Counted from the first letter of the stretch, positions 11,510 to 23,604 are shown. The stretch: 64,000 nucleotides of DNA from Biomphalaria glabrata (GCF_947242115.1 NC_074725.1:30064584-30128583), one strand, 5' to 3'. The notes: generated by a model not told the origin, from the letters alone. Program-made: numbers and translations.

Positions 11510-12600
11510 CCTATGTCAACATTGGGTTAAACTCTTTACATATAAACTCTAGTTCAAATGTGAATTTTGTGTTTATGAATATAAATATAACATAATCAGG
11601 ACACATCCATGAAATAAAAAGGTTAGGTACAATTGGAAAGATCTAATCTTCAAAACGTAAACATGAAATAAAAGGGTAAAAGAAATTAGATCTAGATCTA
11701 TTTCCAAACAAAACAAACGAATCTACTAGCCGAAAGGTTAGGTAAAATTAGAAAGATAAGATCTAAACTTCAAAATGTAAACATAAAACAAAAGGGTAAA
11801 AGAAATTAGATTAGATCTTAATCTATTTCGAAACATCTAGATCTAGATCTATTTCCAAACTAAATGAATGAATCGACTGGCCATACGTAAATAAATGGGT
11901 GTGTCCAATATTTACGACAACTGGATACAATTACGGTAAAGTTATGATTCTCTATGAACGTAATTACTAGCCATGTCAGCATGCAGAAAAACAAATCTAG
12001 ATCTAGATACTTTAGATAGCAAAAAATAAATGAAATATTATAACTAGCGTTGAACTAACCTGTCATTCTGTATACAGGACGAACTTTAATAATTTTCCTC
12101 AAGACAAACTATCCCTAGGAGTCCCTTGTTTTCGTTATTTAATCCTCGTGTGACCTAGCACACATTTAGTCATAGTGTTGTGGGAAGTCGTGTGTCACCT
12201 TCGCAGTCAACACACCTGAATAGAGACAAGATTCGATTTATAAATAGAACACAGAGATTTCCCACAGGTATGATTCATAAGGGGAGAACACTATGAAAAT
12301 GTTTTATTTTCAGTGTTATCTCCCTTTAGGCACTTCACTCTTATAATGTTTCATAGTTTTCTAAGTTTACACTAAAGAAAATGTGTTTTTATTAATCAGC
12401 GTGGAAATAAATTTAATTAAGTGTTTTTGTAAATATTTTGTTGTTGTTGAATAATTTATAAAAGGGGTCGCGACGTTTAAGCGCAGCAATTTTGGCACGA
12501 TGGTCGTTGGCGCGGCCGTTTTGTCGCGATAAGTTTTTAGAATAATTTATAAAACAAAACTTTCTTTATATTAAACATTTAACTATAAGTTAATCCGGCT
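11510..12600. other. AT-rich spacer rich in AGATCT motifs
   Basis: Several short blocks (AAACATGAAATAAAAGGGTAA, AGATCTAGATCTATTTCC) repeat imperfectly between 11600 and 11860. A GCGC/TTTTGG patch at 12478-12535 resembles the fold-back at 42890-43085. No gene was recognised. Confidence 0.5.
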
Positions 12601-12979
12601 AGGAGGCAGTGGCGTAGCATCCATTGCGCGAAGGGGTTCAATGAGCCCGGGCCCACAAGCAATAGGGGCCCACATCTGTGGCGTTGCAAGGCCAGTTGGA
12701 GCCCACATTAGAACTTAGGAAGAACATTTGTTTGTTCATTTGAAACACTTTTAAGTAGTTTAATTCTGTTAATTAAGAAGTTGTAAAAACATTGACTTTT
12801 AAGACACTATTACTTATTTGCAGTCCTAACTGAATCAAACGTTATGACATAATTACTTTTTTTAAGAAAAAGGTATGATCTTTACATTGGAATGTCTTTA
12901 CATTTAGTTTACTCATTGTTTGTCACACACTAAATTTGTCTTATTGGCTGGAAAGGAGCCCATCAAGAAGTTCTTGAAC

Positions 12980-13262
12980 TACTGTGATATTTACGTGTGT
13001 AGCAGGCAGTGGTTACGTCCTATAGTCATCGCAGTAATGGTGTGATATTTACTTGTGTAGCAGGCAGTGGTTACATCCTATAGTCCTCGCAGTACTGGTG
13101 TGATATTTACTTGTGTAGCAGGCAGTGGTTACATCCTATAGTCATCGCAGTACTGGTGTGATATTTACTAGTGTAGAAGGCAGTGGTTACGTCCTATAGT
13201 CATCGCAGTACTGGTGTGATATTTACTAGTGTAGAAGGCAGTGGTTACGTCGTATACATCTA
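12980..13262. repeat. 60-bp tandem repeat, five copies
   Basis: The unit includes TGTGATATTTACTTGTGTAG, GCAGTGGTTAC and TATAGTCATCGCAGTACTGG. Copies differ at a few positions. It lies inside the 12607-14068 element. Confidence 0.85.
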
Positions 13263-13635
13263 CAGTCTCTGGCCATCACCTAAATTAAAATTTAACTTAA
13301 CACTAATAGTCCAATATTTAAACTACATGCTTACATATTACTTCATAATGTGTCTTAAAACGAATAGATATTAATTAATAATATCGTTTTATCCCATGCT
13401 TTTAAGAATGTGCGCTTATAATACTGTCTCTAATTCAGTCACAAGAAGCACTGACACTTGATTTCCAACATCAATTCGGTCCAACACCAAGCCGTGTTTA
13501 TGCCATCTCCCATTTAGCTCGAGCCTGTCACACAAGTCCTGGGTTGGATCCCCATACTAAATGAAATATAGATGTTCAATGTTTTCTTGGAGGTTCAGCG
13601 AGTGACTATTTAAATTATTCCGATAGTGGATTCCA

Positions 13636-13912
13636 GCGGTGGTTGATTTTGAAACCAATACGATGCCAATGCTCAGACATTCTCATCGTATGACCTCAAA
13701 ACCATCCATTCGAAGTTTGTTTCTTTATTTTCTTGCGGTGGTTGATTTTGAAACCAATACGATACCAATGTCCATACATTCTCATCGTATGACCTCAAAA
13801 CCATCCATTCGAAGTTTGTTTCTTTGTTTTCTTGCGGTGGTTGATTTTGAAACCAATACGATACCAATGCCCAGACATTCACATCGTATGACCTTAAAAC
13901 CATCCATTCGAA
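13636..13912. repeat. About 99-bp tandem repeat, nearly three copies
   Basis: The unit includes GCGGTGGTTGATTTTGAAAC and CATCGTATGACCTCAAAACC. The length is a multiple of three, so both strands show a repetitive open frame, which I treat as an artefact of the array. Confidence 0.85.
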
Positions 13913-14089
13913 TAACTTTTTTTTTTTAAAAGGTACGATCTTTACATTGGAATGTCTTTGCTTTTAGATTACTCATTTTTGTCACACACTAAATTTGTCT
14001 TATTGGATGGAGGGGGACCCACCAAGATGTTCTTGAACCCGGGCCCACGGGTACCTTGCTACGCCACTAGCAGGAGGGGCTCGTTAGCC

Positions 14090-14455
14090 ATGGCTGGCTA
14101 CCCACCTAGGAGATGGAAAGCTCTGAATTCAAACCTTTGTTGCCTTGCAGCTATACGGTCTATACCCAATCATGGGAAAGGCTACGGGAGTCAACCCTGG
14201 GGAAAAATCAGGAGCTGGCGACATGGCGACCCTAATGCAGTTTGCAGCACCCAGTGCTACATCTTGGCAGAACCTGCGACGCCGCTGACCCCAAACTGTA
14301 TCGGCACTGCCGTTCCTTTGGATAGGCCTACATTAGCTGCGTGGATAGGGGTTAACTGATGTGTGGGCGACATCTTTCCGACCACAGCTAATGCCCAGGT
14401 ATTCATCTCATTTCCACGAGATGATCCAGTCACTAAGCGACTGAAGTAGGCCATA
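14090..14455. repeat. GC-richer unclassified segment
   Basis: A block with balanced base composition in AT-rich surroundings (GGCGACATGGCGACC, CTGCGACGCCGCTGACCCC). It looks like the untranslated 5' part of a retrotransposon, but nothing in it is diagnostic. The open frames are short. Confidence 0.3.
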
Positions 14456-14584
14456 GAATAAGTTAATCAAGTTTTATACTTTGTTTTAATTCATTTTATT
14501 CTAATGTGTGTAAAATGAGGAATTTTCTAATGAAAGTAAGAAAAAAAAAAGAGCCAATGAAGGAGGCAAAGAAAAAAAAACTCA

Positions 14585-14770
14585 TATTGCGAACAATGGA
14601 TGCTCGTGTTCTGAGTGCTCAGGACTTTTCTGGATAGTCCCGGGTTTGAATCCTACCCGCCAAAATCCCCGCCATCTTGTGCTTGATAGGCCTAGCCTAT
14701 ATACACATCGAGCTAATCTTATCACGACTTCTGCTTGCAATAAAGGAGTTGCGCTGAATGCGCTCTGTCA
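14585..14770 (+). mobile_element. Probable tRNA-headed SINE, family C
   Basis: It has a box-B-like GGGTTTGAATCC after TGAGTGCTCAGGAC, then a GCAATAAAGGAGTTGCGCTG body and an A-rich end. No second copy was recognised. Confidence 0.4.
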
Positions 14771-15221
14771 TAAAAAAAAAAACCAAAGCTGCATTTATAT
14801 GTAAAGACCACAGCTACACGCGGACAATTTTGCCAACAGTAAGATTTAAACTATTGTTGGTAAAAATGAAATGAAAAATATTTGCATGTGATATCACATC
14901 TTAAAATCTTTAGACCCGTTGAAATTTAGGTAAATATTTTGTATCTCTTTTATGGTGGCTCCTCTGTTTTGGATCCTTGGGACATTATATATTGAAGGTT
15001 GCTCACTGAATATCTTAATATCTTGCCTTGAATTAGAGGGAGATGTAATAACATATGTTGTTAAAATTTTGGTATGAAGATCTCAATCATTTTTTTTCGT
15101 ATGTCTAGAATGATCTCCCCTGGTTGTTAAGGACACCATTTTGAATGTTTTTGTAATAGCTTGGCACCTCGTGAATCGGAATAATACTTGGAAGTTGTTA
15201 TATTTAAATTAACGTTTCAAA

Positions 15222-18200
15222 ATGGGAGATTCTGTTGATGCCAAGAAGAAACCTACATCTGATGAAATATTAAGTGATATAAATCTTGGTGTGAAGAGTG
15301 AATCATCCGTTCAAAACACTTATATAATTAGACCTAATTATTCACAAAAGTAAGTTACTTGACTAGATCTAGATCTAAGTTTAAACTTAAACTTTAAAGT
15401 TACCAACGGCACACCGTGCCACACGTACCGACTAGACTAGTACTCAAGTAGATCTACTAGGACTACCGGTCAATTCAATTAGAGATAGATCTAGATCTCT
15501 ACTGTCTCTAGTACACAGTAGTAGTAGATAGTAGATCTAGTAACTAGTAAAATCTAGATCTAGTTAAAGTCTGTTAAAGTTAGTTTAGACTAGTCTTAAG
15601 TCAAAAAGCTTAGTCTTAGAAATAATCATCTAGATGATAGATCTAAATTATTCTAAATAGATGGACTATGAATAGTATGATCTATAAATGATATGGCATG
15701 GATATGGTGATATTCAGATATGGTTAACATGCGCATGACATGTAACAGTAATAGGACTACTAGGACATAATCATCTTCTTTTTTGAAGTAAGCTAGCTTC
15801 TGTATTATTATTTAAGAAAAGAACATTTAACTTTTCTTGGTCTAGATTGCCTAGAATGTCTACTCTAAATCTAAATAGTGATTCAAATAGATTCTAGATC
15901 ATCTAGTTGATCTAGATCTCTAGATCTAGAAAGGGTCTAGATTATAATAGATAGTGATTCTAATACTACTAATAGATTCTAGATCATCTAGTAGATCTAG
16001 ATCTCTCGAAATAGAAAGGGTCTAGATGATAGATCTAGATCTAGAATAAGCGCTCATTAGAGTTGCATTAGAGAATAATCCATCAGGTTTATTTGTTTGA
16101 CAACATAACTGTCATAACAGACATTGAAATCCTACAATTGTCACAGATAACTCTTGATCGCTCCTCATCGCATGAAGCCAGGAGTATCATAGTTTCATCA
16201 TATTATAAGGCAAGGAGATCGGTAATCAGTATGTAGATCTAAAAAACAAAAAAGAAAAGAAGCAGGCATATCTGCCTCAGACCCAAGCTACCCTTGCCAT
16301 CTATTAGTCCATCTTTTGAAAGAAAAATTTTTTCTCCAGAGCCATTTTCAAATTCACAATTAGACATCAATTATACAATTAATCCCATAATGATTAAACA
16401 TTTTTTTCAGATTATTTTATCCATTTTCTTTTCTTTCTTTTTTTTTTATCATAGTAAATTTTATTTTACATTTATTCTATTTTTTTGTGAAAAAGAATAT
16501 AAGAAAAATCTGTTTGAATTGCAGTCTCTAAATTTACATAACTAGACTGAGATGATCTGTAAATGTTAATTGCTTTTTGTTTGTCAAATCTAGATTTCGG
16601 CCAGCCAATGTCAAGGAACTGATTCACACAGTATTGGGTGAGAAGCTATCAGGTGTTACATACTCATCAGAAGAATCTACAGCATTGACAAAAGACATTG
16701 CAGACTCTATAAAGTTTAAATTAAAAGGTATACATAATTAAATATGTGTAGAATTTAAAGTGTAGAGAGCAGTTAAACCTGCAATTTTAATCAAAATAGT
16801 TTGAATTGAATAATGTTTGAATCTCTGGATCTAAATATATCTAGATATACTGTAATGACTCAAAAATAAGACGTGTAGAAGTTGGGTTTAATTGGATATT
16901 TCAGATATTTCGTTAGAGTACATTAAAAAGTTAGAACGGAAATAGGTTAGAGAGAAAAAAGGACGAAGAGACGCCTTGTAGTGAATTTGACAACATCGAC
17001 TGTGTCCTTCTTTATGTAATATAGTATTGTGTTCTAAATGGCCAGATTAACTTATTCAATACTATTCATTCTGTTGTTTGGTTTTAAAGGACTTGCCTAT
17101 ATCATTTCAATTAAATGGTTTGTTGAATATCTCAACCACCAACACTATATAACATAATTTTAACAACCAAAGCTAATAAAAGTGAAAATAATTATGTCCT
17201 TAAGGTATCCATATATTAATCATTAGTCATGCATGTTAATTAGAGGCTTAAACTCTGCTAAGTTATTGGTTTTCCTGTGCTGATTCAGGTAAACCATTGC
17301 ATGCTTTAATGGCTCTAGGGAAAAGAAGTACTTGTACAAATTTGTCCTAGCATATGAAATAATCTAAACAATTGTGTAGAGCATAATTATCTTCTTCTTC
17401 GAAGTAATGTAGGAGGCGCATTGGCTGAGTGGTATAGCACTTGTTGGCTTCTGAACTGAGGTCATGAGTTCAAATCCTGGTGAAGACTGGGATTTTTAAC
17501 CTCAGGATGTTTGGGTGCCTCTTAGTCCACCCAGTTCTAATGGTTTGTCATTATTCTGGCCACATGACACCATTGTTAAACGTGGGCCATAGAAACAGAT
17601 GACCTTTACATCATCTGCCCTATTGATACTGAGGTCTGAATGGGGAAATAAGCTTTGAAGTAATGTCAGTAATTCATGAAATAAGATTGTGTGGATATTC
17701 TTTGAATAAGTTTTATTTCTTTAATTTATTATTTGCTTTATGCTCAACAGACTTAGGATATGACAGATACAAGTTTATAGTACAAGTTGTCATTGGAGAG
17801 CAAAGAGGGGAAGGGGTCAAGTAAGCAGTTTTGTAGACTTTAGTAGAAACATTGACCTGCTACCTATAGGCTAAACTCTTACCTGAGGCAGCTTTATAGG
17901 CTAAACTCTTGTCTGAGGCAGCTTTATAGGCTAAACTCTTGCCTGAGGCAGCTTTATAGACTAAACTCTTGCCTGAGGCAGTTTTATAGGCTAAACTCTT
18001 GCCTGAGGCAGCTTTATAGGCTAAACTCTTGCCTGAGGCAGCTTTATAGGCTAAACTCTTGTCTGAGGCAGCTTTATAGGCTATACTCTTGCCTGAGGTA
18101 ACTTTATAGGCTAAACTAAACTCTTGCAGCTTTTGGGATTGGCAAGTGGGTTAATGGCCTCATGCCTGAGAAAGGCCACATGATATACAGATTCTTTTGC

Positions 18201-20967
18201 CACATGATATACAGATTCTGTGTCTGAGTGGTAAAGCGCTTCGCTTCCAAACAGAGGGGTGTTGGGTTCAAATCCTGCTTAAGACTGAAATTTTTTATTT
18301 TGGCGTCCTTAAGACGCCTCTGAGTGCATCCAGCTCTAGTTGGTACCTACAATAGTTGGGAAAAAGTATAGGCTGTTGGTCGTTGTGCTGGCCACATGAC
18401 ATCTTCATTAACCGTGGGCGACAGAGACATGACCTTAACAACTGCCTCATTGATTGTAAGGTCTGAGAGGGGAAACTTTACTTTTGTCTCTATCATCCCA
18501 TCATACAAATAAGCTTGGCCTCTTTTATTTGAATATATGTATTCTCAGAATACTTCTCAATAGAATCTTATTAACTTATTAACAAAACAATGTTTATACA
18601 TGACATATAAACTTATTTTAACACTTAAACAGTATCTTCTATAGCTCTTAATGTTCCTACTATACTTTTTAAATATAAGAGAGTCCTTGAAGTACTAAGG
18701 GAACAACATGGCCTAAATTATGCCAATGTGCCATAAAATATAAATCTTAGTAAAAATAATATTGACAGAATTCACCTGCAGTGAATAAAAATGTGATTCA
18801 ATTTAATTTTGTAATTAATTGTACTTAATCCACTTTTGTGTCTCTAGAATGGGCTGTCGCTGCTTTTGGGACTCGGACACAGACAACTATGCACAGGATA
18901 TTTTTATAAATGTAAGTATCAGCACTGCATCAGGATTTTTTAGTAAACTATTGTATTAAATTAGAAGTTAGACCAACGTCTAATCTTTCGACTCAGGACC
19001 AGACACAACAGAATGCGACAACACATGTTCCGGAAGCTCAAAATTGGAACCAGTGAAATCTGCCCATGTGGAGTATCACCAGAAAATGCCGACCACGTCC
19101 TCCAAAACTGCTCTCTCTACCAAGAGGCCCGTATAAGACATTGGCCCCAAATCACCCCAATAGAAAGAAAACTATATGCGCAGTTCATCTCATGTATTGG
19201 TCTAGTCATATGAACACTCCAACATAACAATGAGAACGATGAAGAAGAAGAAGAAGAAGTTCCAGACTTTGTTTTAATTTCAACACATTATTTATAACAC
19301 GCTGCCATTTCTCTGAGTTTTTAGGAAACATCTTTTGAGCACTATAATGAGAATGTGACTGTTTAAAAGTTGTTGAGAATGTAGCTAAGACTTTAAAGTT
19401 ATCATAGGCTTAAATTAAAGAAATGATGGTTATCTGGTCATACAGTAGGCCCTGTTCATCTTCTGCTGCCTTGCTGGAAGTTTGGGCAAGTTTGTAATAA
19501 TCTTTTGTTTGAAGGAATGCTCTTTCTTTCTTCTTCGCTGTTCATATTATCATGCTGGAGGGTTCAGGCAATCAGTTTTATACGAACTGTGAAGTTGCTT
19601 CCCCATCAGGCGATTCTCCATACATGTTATCTTCCATAGGGGTGTTATGGGGCCAGTATCTTATATAATATAGACGTTACTTCAAAAATGAAGAAGATTG
19701 CGTCCTATGTGTCATGCATTTAGTCATGCATATTAACCAGTTACCTAAATTCTGCTAAGTCACTGGTTTTCATGGCTATCTCATATCTCAGGCAACCCAT
19801 TCCATGCTCTAAAAGCACTAGGGAAGAAGGAGTATTGTACAAATTTGTCCTAGCATATGGAACGAGGAATGTGCCTTTGAAGGAGGTAGTCAGCATTCTG
19901 AGGTGACACTCCAGAATGTCCATAAAAATTGTTCCCCTTTCAGACCTTGCGATCTATAGGGCAGATGATGTTAAGGTTATCTGGTTGTTTTTTTTTTGGA
20001 CAGCGGTTAACAAGTAGAGTGTCATGTTGCCAGCACAACGACCAACCTCATTTTCTTTCCCTATTAGGGTTGGGTAGACCTAGGGGTGCCCTAAAAATTC
20101 TTACATTCAAAATCCCAGTCTTCACTGAGATTCGAACCCAGGATCCCGGGTTCATAAACATGTAAAACGAAATAGAAACAAACCTGTTATGAAATGGTTT
20201 GTAGTTCCAACTTTGTTTTACAATGTTTATATCAACTCACTCTGTCTATCTGTCTGTCTGGTAAAAAGTTTAAACATGTTATTTCTCCCACAGAGTTGAA
20301 TCTTTGTACAATTAATCATTGGCATAGACAATACATGAGTCAATTTAAAAAAAAAAAAAAACAATTAGTCCATTAATTGCTGGTTAATAGTTATTTTGTT
20401 TGATACCAACAAGGAAAATTACCCCTTCAGTATTCACAAATAGGGTTATAATGTTTTGTCCCTGTAAATAATTGTACACATTATTTCTCCCACACCCATT
20501 ATCGGATCAAGTTCAAACCTTAATCAATTATTTATTTTACCTAACAAAACATGAATCATTTTTTTTTTAAATTACCAATTAGTTAATTAATTATTGGTAA
20601 TCAAACATTTTGTCTGATATTGAAAAAGGGAAATAACTTCCACATTATTGAGATGTATAGTTGTAAACAAAGAGAAATAATGTAAACAATTATTTACAGG
20701 GACAAATTTCAACATTATAACCATATTTGTGAATACTGAAGGAGTAATTTCCCTTTTTACCATATTCTGCTACTTACAGACTCAAATTAATTCACCTTAG
20801 TCTTTATATGTCATTAACAGTTCATTGTTATTTGATTCATTATGTTTTTAATAAGACAAGATTATTGATTGCATTTCGCTCCAATCTATCTGACCAACAA
20901 GCTGCTTGTACTATTTCAGGAGTCCCTGTTCTGTGTGGCAGCAGCTTACGGTGTTTTCAAGTATTAG
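15222..20967 (+). CDS. DYNLT2B: Dynein light chain Tctex-type protein 2B (5 exons, 147 aa)
   Basis: Exons: 15222-15349, 16594-16727, 17751-17820, 18848-18911 and 20920-20967 (TAG). All introns are GT-AG, and the phases (2, 1, 2, 0) join into one frame of 147 aa, close to the about 142 aa of vertebrate TCTEX1D2. The start ATG has a good context (CAAAATGG). After a variable N terminus come NTYIIRPNY, FRPANVKELIHTVL, the family signature YKFIVQVVIGEQRGEG, CFWDSDTDNYAQDIFIN and a C-terminal SLFCVAAAYGVFKY, which match the human protein closely in order. From family knowledge, it is a light chain of the dynein-2 complex in retrograde intraflagellar transport in cilia. Introns 2 and 3 hold a LINE tail with a nested SINE, a 30-bp minisatellite and a further SINE. 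It is convergent with the WD40 gene downstream. No defect seen. Confidence 0.95.
15360..16060. repeat. AGATCT/CTAGAT-rich simple sequence in DYNLT2B intron 1
   Basis: The hexamer AGATCT and its overlaps (TCTAGATCTAG) recur many times, with partial duplication of the block around GATTCTAGATCATCTAGT (15890-15910 and 15970-15990). A LINE-type 3' remnant (GGACATAATCATCTTCTTTT) sits at about 15760-15800. Confidence 0.7.
17220..17690 (-). mobile_element. LINE 3' tail (FLVPYART-type), split by a SINE
   Basis: On the minus strand the left part (17220-17410) matches the 3' end of the LINE at 8860-9535, and the outer tail continues at 17657-17690. The SINE at 17411-17656 interrupts it. Confidence 0.75.
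17411..17656 (+). mobile_element. tRNA-derived SINE, family A, nested in a LINE tail
   Basis: The head has GGCTGAGTGGTATAGCACTT (box A region) and GAGTTCAAATCC (box B). The body has GGCCACATGACACC and GATGACCTTTACATCATCTG. Flanking duplications GAAGTAATGT (17401-17410 and 17657-17666) show the insertion in the LINE tail. Confidence 0.9.
17863..18120. repeat. 30-bp minisatellite in DYNLT2B intron 3
   Basis: About 8.5 copies of a unit containing TATAGGCTAAACTCTTGCCT and GAGGCAGCTT. Copies are about 95% alike, so the array is young or kept homogeneous. It shares nothing with the exon just upstream. Confidence 0.92.
18207..18487 (+). mobile_element. tRNA-derived SINE, family A
   Basis: Head GTCTGAGTGGTAAAGCGCTT, box B GGTTCAAATCC, body GGCCACATGACATC. 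A short duplication (CCACATGATATACAGATTCT) precedes it. Confidence 0.85.
18960..19260 (+). mobile_element. LINE 3' end (zinc-knuckle type tail)
   Basis: The frame at 19013-19213 reads RQHMFRKLKIGTSEICPCGV and ENADHVLQNCSLYQEARIRH, the Cys/His end typical of some I/jockey-like LINE polyproteins, then a stop and a (GAA)n tail. A second partial copy is at 54665-54784. Confidence 0.8.
19668..19935 (-). mobile_element. LINE 3' tail (FLVPYART-type)
   Basis: The minus strand reads GTFLVPYARTNLY, then the 3' untranslated end as in 8860-9535. One frame change separates the YARTNLY and SDLAEFR parts. Confidence 0.8.
19938..20165 (-). mobile_element. tRNA-derived SINE, family A, minus orientation
   Basis: The reverse complement has box B (GGTTCGAATC), GACTGGGATTTT-like body and the GACCTTGCGATC end. 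It abuts the LINE tail at 19668-19935. Confidence 0.8.
20195..20762. repeat. Two R1-type repeats forming a large hairpin
   Basis: The segment 20399-20480 is repeated inverted at 20680-20762 (TTCAGTATTCACAAATA and its complement TATTTGTGAATACTGAA), about 200 nt apart. R1 motifs (TTATTTCTCCCACA) occur twice between 20195 and 20670. It lies in DYNLT2B intron 4. Confidence 0.7.
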
Positions 20968-21541
20968 GAGCAGACAACAAAAGCAAGTCAAGAGATTGGT
21001 TGTGATAGTGTAAATTATGAGGTGATAACTTTGTAAAACTTAATGACTGCTTCACCTGTACATATTAATTATGTTGGACTAGTGGATGTCATTGGATGAT
21101 TCTGCTGCTAAATCTGGCCAAGTGATGTGTGCGATGTTGCTAATGACTTCCTGTTTTCCTTTTTTTTTTTTTTTGTCTACTTCTGGTAGGAGTAGATCAT
21201 GTTCATGAATTTTATATCCCAGTTTAGAATTTTCTTGACAATATCTGATAAAATAAAACTTTTGCTAATATGAATATAAAAAATGTTTATTTATTCATGT
21301 GGCTGCACATGCATTCTAATTAATTCCTAAATGTTCTGACCATATATTACACTAACTGTTCAACCACATGAATTGCTTTTTATAGTTTAAAGAAGTTATG
21401 CACTACTGCTTAACTGCATACATTTTCTTCAATAGGTTATACCAAAGTTACTTTTTGAGGTCTTAGCAACATGGTGGCCATTGTGTATATAGTTGTATGA
21501 TATTTTATGCTCAAATAAATTAATAAAATGTGGCAGTTATC

Positions 21542-21547
21542 AATAAA
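21542..21547 (+). terminator. Poly(A) signal, DYNLT2B
   Basis: AATAAA about 575 nt after the stop, the last such hexamer before the convergent gene's signal. Earlier AATAAA hexamers at 21251 and about 21514 are alternatives. Confidence 0.6.
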
Positions 21548-21580
21548 GTGCACAAATTCAACTTTTAAACATTGAATTTC

Positions 21581-21586
21581 TTTATT
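21581..21586 (-). terminator. Poly(A) signal, WD40 gene (inferred)
   Basis: AATAAA on the minus strand about 820 nt after the WD40 gene's stop. The 33 bp between the two opposing signals contain the palindrome AAATTCAA/TTGAATTT. The 3' UTR would include the SINE piece at 21699-21815. Confidence 0.5.
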
Positions 21587-21698
21587 TTGTAACCTGTTCT
21601 GACCCTTTTCCTTTTATCATTTCATTTTAATCAATAATAACATAATTTTTTTATTAGTTTGTAGACGTTGAGAAGTTTTTATTAATTTTTTTTTTAGG

Positions 21699-21815
21699 CC
21701 AGGTGGCTGAGTTGTTAAGTGCTTGGCTTCCGAACTGAGGATCCCAGGTTTGAATTCGGGTGACAACTGGGATTTTTAATTTCAGGATCCTTAGATCCAC
21801 CCAGCTCTAATGACA
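21699..21815 (+). mobile_element. SINE family A, 5' half
   Basis: GGTGGCTGAGTTGTTAAGTG, box B GGTTTGAATTC, body to CCACCCAGCTCTAATG, then cut off. It would lie antisense in the inferred 3' UTR of the WD40 gene. Confidence 0.8.
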
Positions 21816-22408
21816 GAGAGAGTCTCTATACATGTTTCAACTGTTGTTAGTACTAAAATAAAAAAAAAAGAAACAACACAGTTTTAGGTAGATTACACTG
21901 TAATAAAAACACAGTCTAACAATTTCTCAGTTTAACAATTTTGTTTTCAACATAGAAAAGTTTCATCCTAAGCCTATGTAATTCTTTACTTTGTTAAGCT
22001 GCTAAACCCAGAAAAATACCCAAGATTTGATTCATAGCCCATGAGAATTATGCCAAATACAGAGAATTTTGCCAAATACAAGAGCTTTTGAGTTTCTAAA
22101 ATGTGAATTTTGTTTTAAGATATTACAAACAAGTTTTGAGCCAGAAAAAAACATAACTCAACCCAAGTACACCCTTTGCTTGACATTGGAGATTCTTAAA
22201 ATGAAGCAAATATGTTTCAGAAATATACAAGCTTGATTGATTGAAGCTTGTGGTCTTTACTTTGGAAAGAATTGTTATTAGTTTTCTCTGATACAAATTT
22301 ATCCTATACTTGTTGAACGGATTAAGAGCCCTGTCTAACAGACTTTCTGGGTTTTTTTATGTTCAGTATCTCTATTCATTTCACTTGGTGCCGAAGGAAT
22401 TAAAAATG

Positions 22409-23571
22409 TCATAGAGTTTTGTCTGTTGTTTCTTTGGGGGTGTCCAAGTCCAGCATCCTGCTCGAGGCAAGGTTGTTCTGGTCTTCCAGCACGTGCTCCT
22501 TGGGCTTCCTGCCTTCTCCTGTGCCCTTAAGGTTCCCAGGCTCTGCCACACTCAAGGGCGTGTCGTTCTGCTCATTGCACCCCCGCCCCACCTCGTTGAC
22601 GACGAAAGGCCCGCCCTTGCTGCTCCCCCGGGCCTCCTTGGAATGCTCCTGTAAAGACTTGGCGGCGTCCTCCGGGTTGATTTTGTTGAAGAGTAACAGC
22701 AGCTGCTTGTAGCTGATGTCTTCTGGGACCTTGATGAGACGGCTGGCCTCGGTGCAGAAGGTGATCTCTTTACGTTTCATAAGCAGCTTTTCGGTGAGGC
22801 GCCAAATGAAGATGCATCCATCCATTGAAGTAGAAATGATTCGATCTCCTGTGGGAATTCGATTATAAAAAGACACAATTAGCAGATATAGTGAATTTTT
22901 GTGCATTTGGTAATATTTTGATTAGTTGTCACCTAGCAGACTGGGCGAGTTTATTTCATTATACTGGGACGTCAATTAACTAATCCTACCACTCCTCCAA
23001 AAGCTCAGTATTGAGCATCGCCTTTCCTAGAATTGTTTTTTCACTACCATAAAAGGTAATCATAGCATGAGATGTAATACAGCTTCACGAGCAGACAGCC
23101 GGTGGTGTCATTTTGATAACGTGATTGGGCGGGTTTATTCCCGGGGATTTGTTTGATCTGAAAGAGCTCTTCAGTCGTTAGATGGAACTTAAAGAGACAA
23201 GTCGCATATATTTTTCAGTTGTAGAATTAACATATTTTTTGAATTTATAACGAGATCAGAAGATATTCAATTGATACATTTTTTGTGTGTGTACATTTTG
23301 TATATTGTGAGTGATTCCTTGTTAAAGTTTTGTATTTTGAATAAAGAATCTTCATTATTTGAATTTCTAAAGATACTTAGATCTAGAGTCTACATCTACA
23401 TAAGATTCCCGGCATCACAGTATCACAAGAAAGTATTGTGATAGTTGTTGTGTATTAATTGCGACTTTCATGGGTATAGCATGCGTTATGGTCCAGTCAC
23501 TTCTGTGGACCAGCTGGGGGAGGGTGGGGAGTATCTGGGAGAAGGTTTCCGTGCTGCCCCTTTTCAAAACC

Positions 23572-23604
<33 letters not shown>

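Larger units (their letters stand above)
12607..14068. mobile_element. Non-autonomous hAT-like element carrying two internal minisatellites
   Basis: The left end is CAGTGGCGTAGC and the right end CCTTGCTACGCCACT, inverted over about 12 bp. The flanks CTAGGAGG and CTAGCAGG differ at one base, but the right junction is ambiguous by a few bases. The inside has the tandem arrays at 12980-13262 and 13636-13912 and no transposase. Boundaries are inferred. Confidence 0.55.

Noticed and set aside
13639-13929. Three-fold repetitive 96-residue open frame (and its minus-strand counterpart)
   Set aside because: Explained by a 99-bp tandem repeat whose length is a multiple of three; both strands are open for the same reason.
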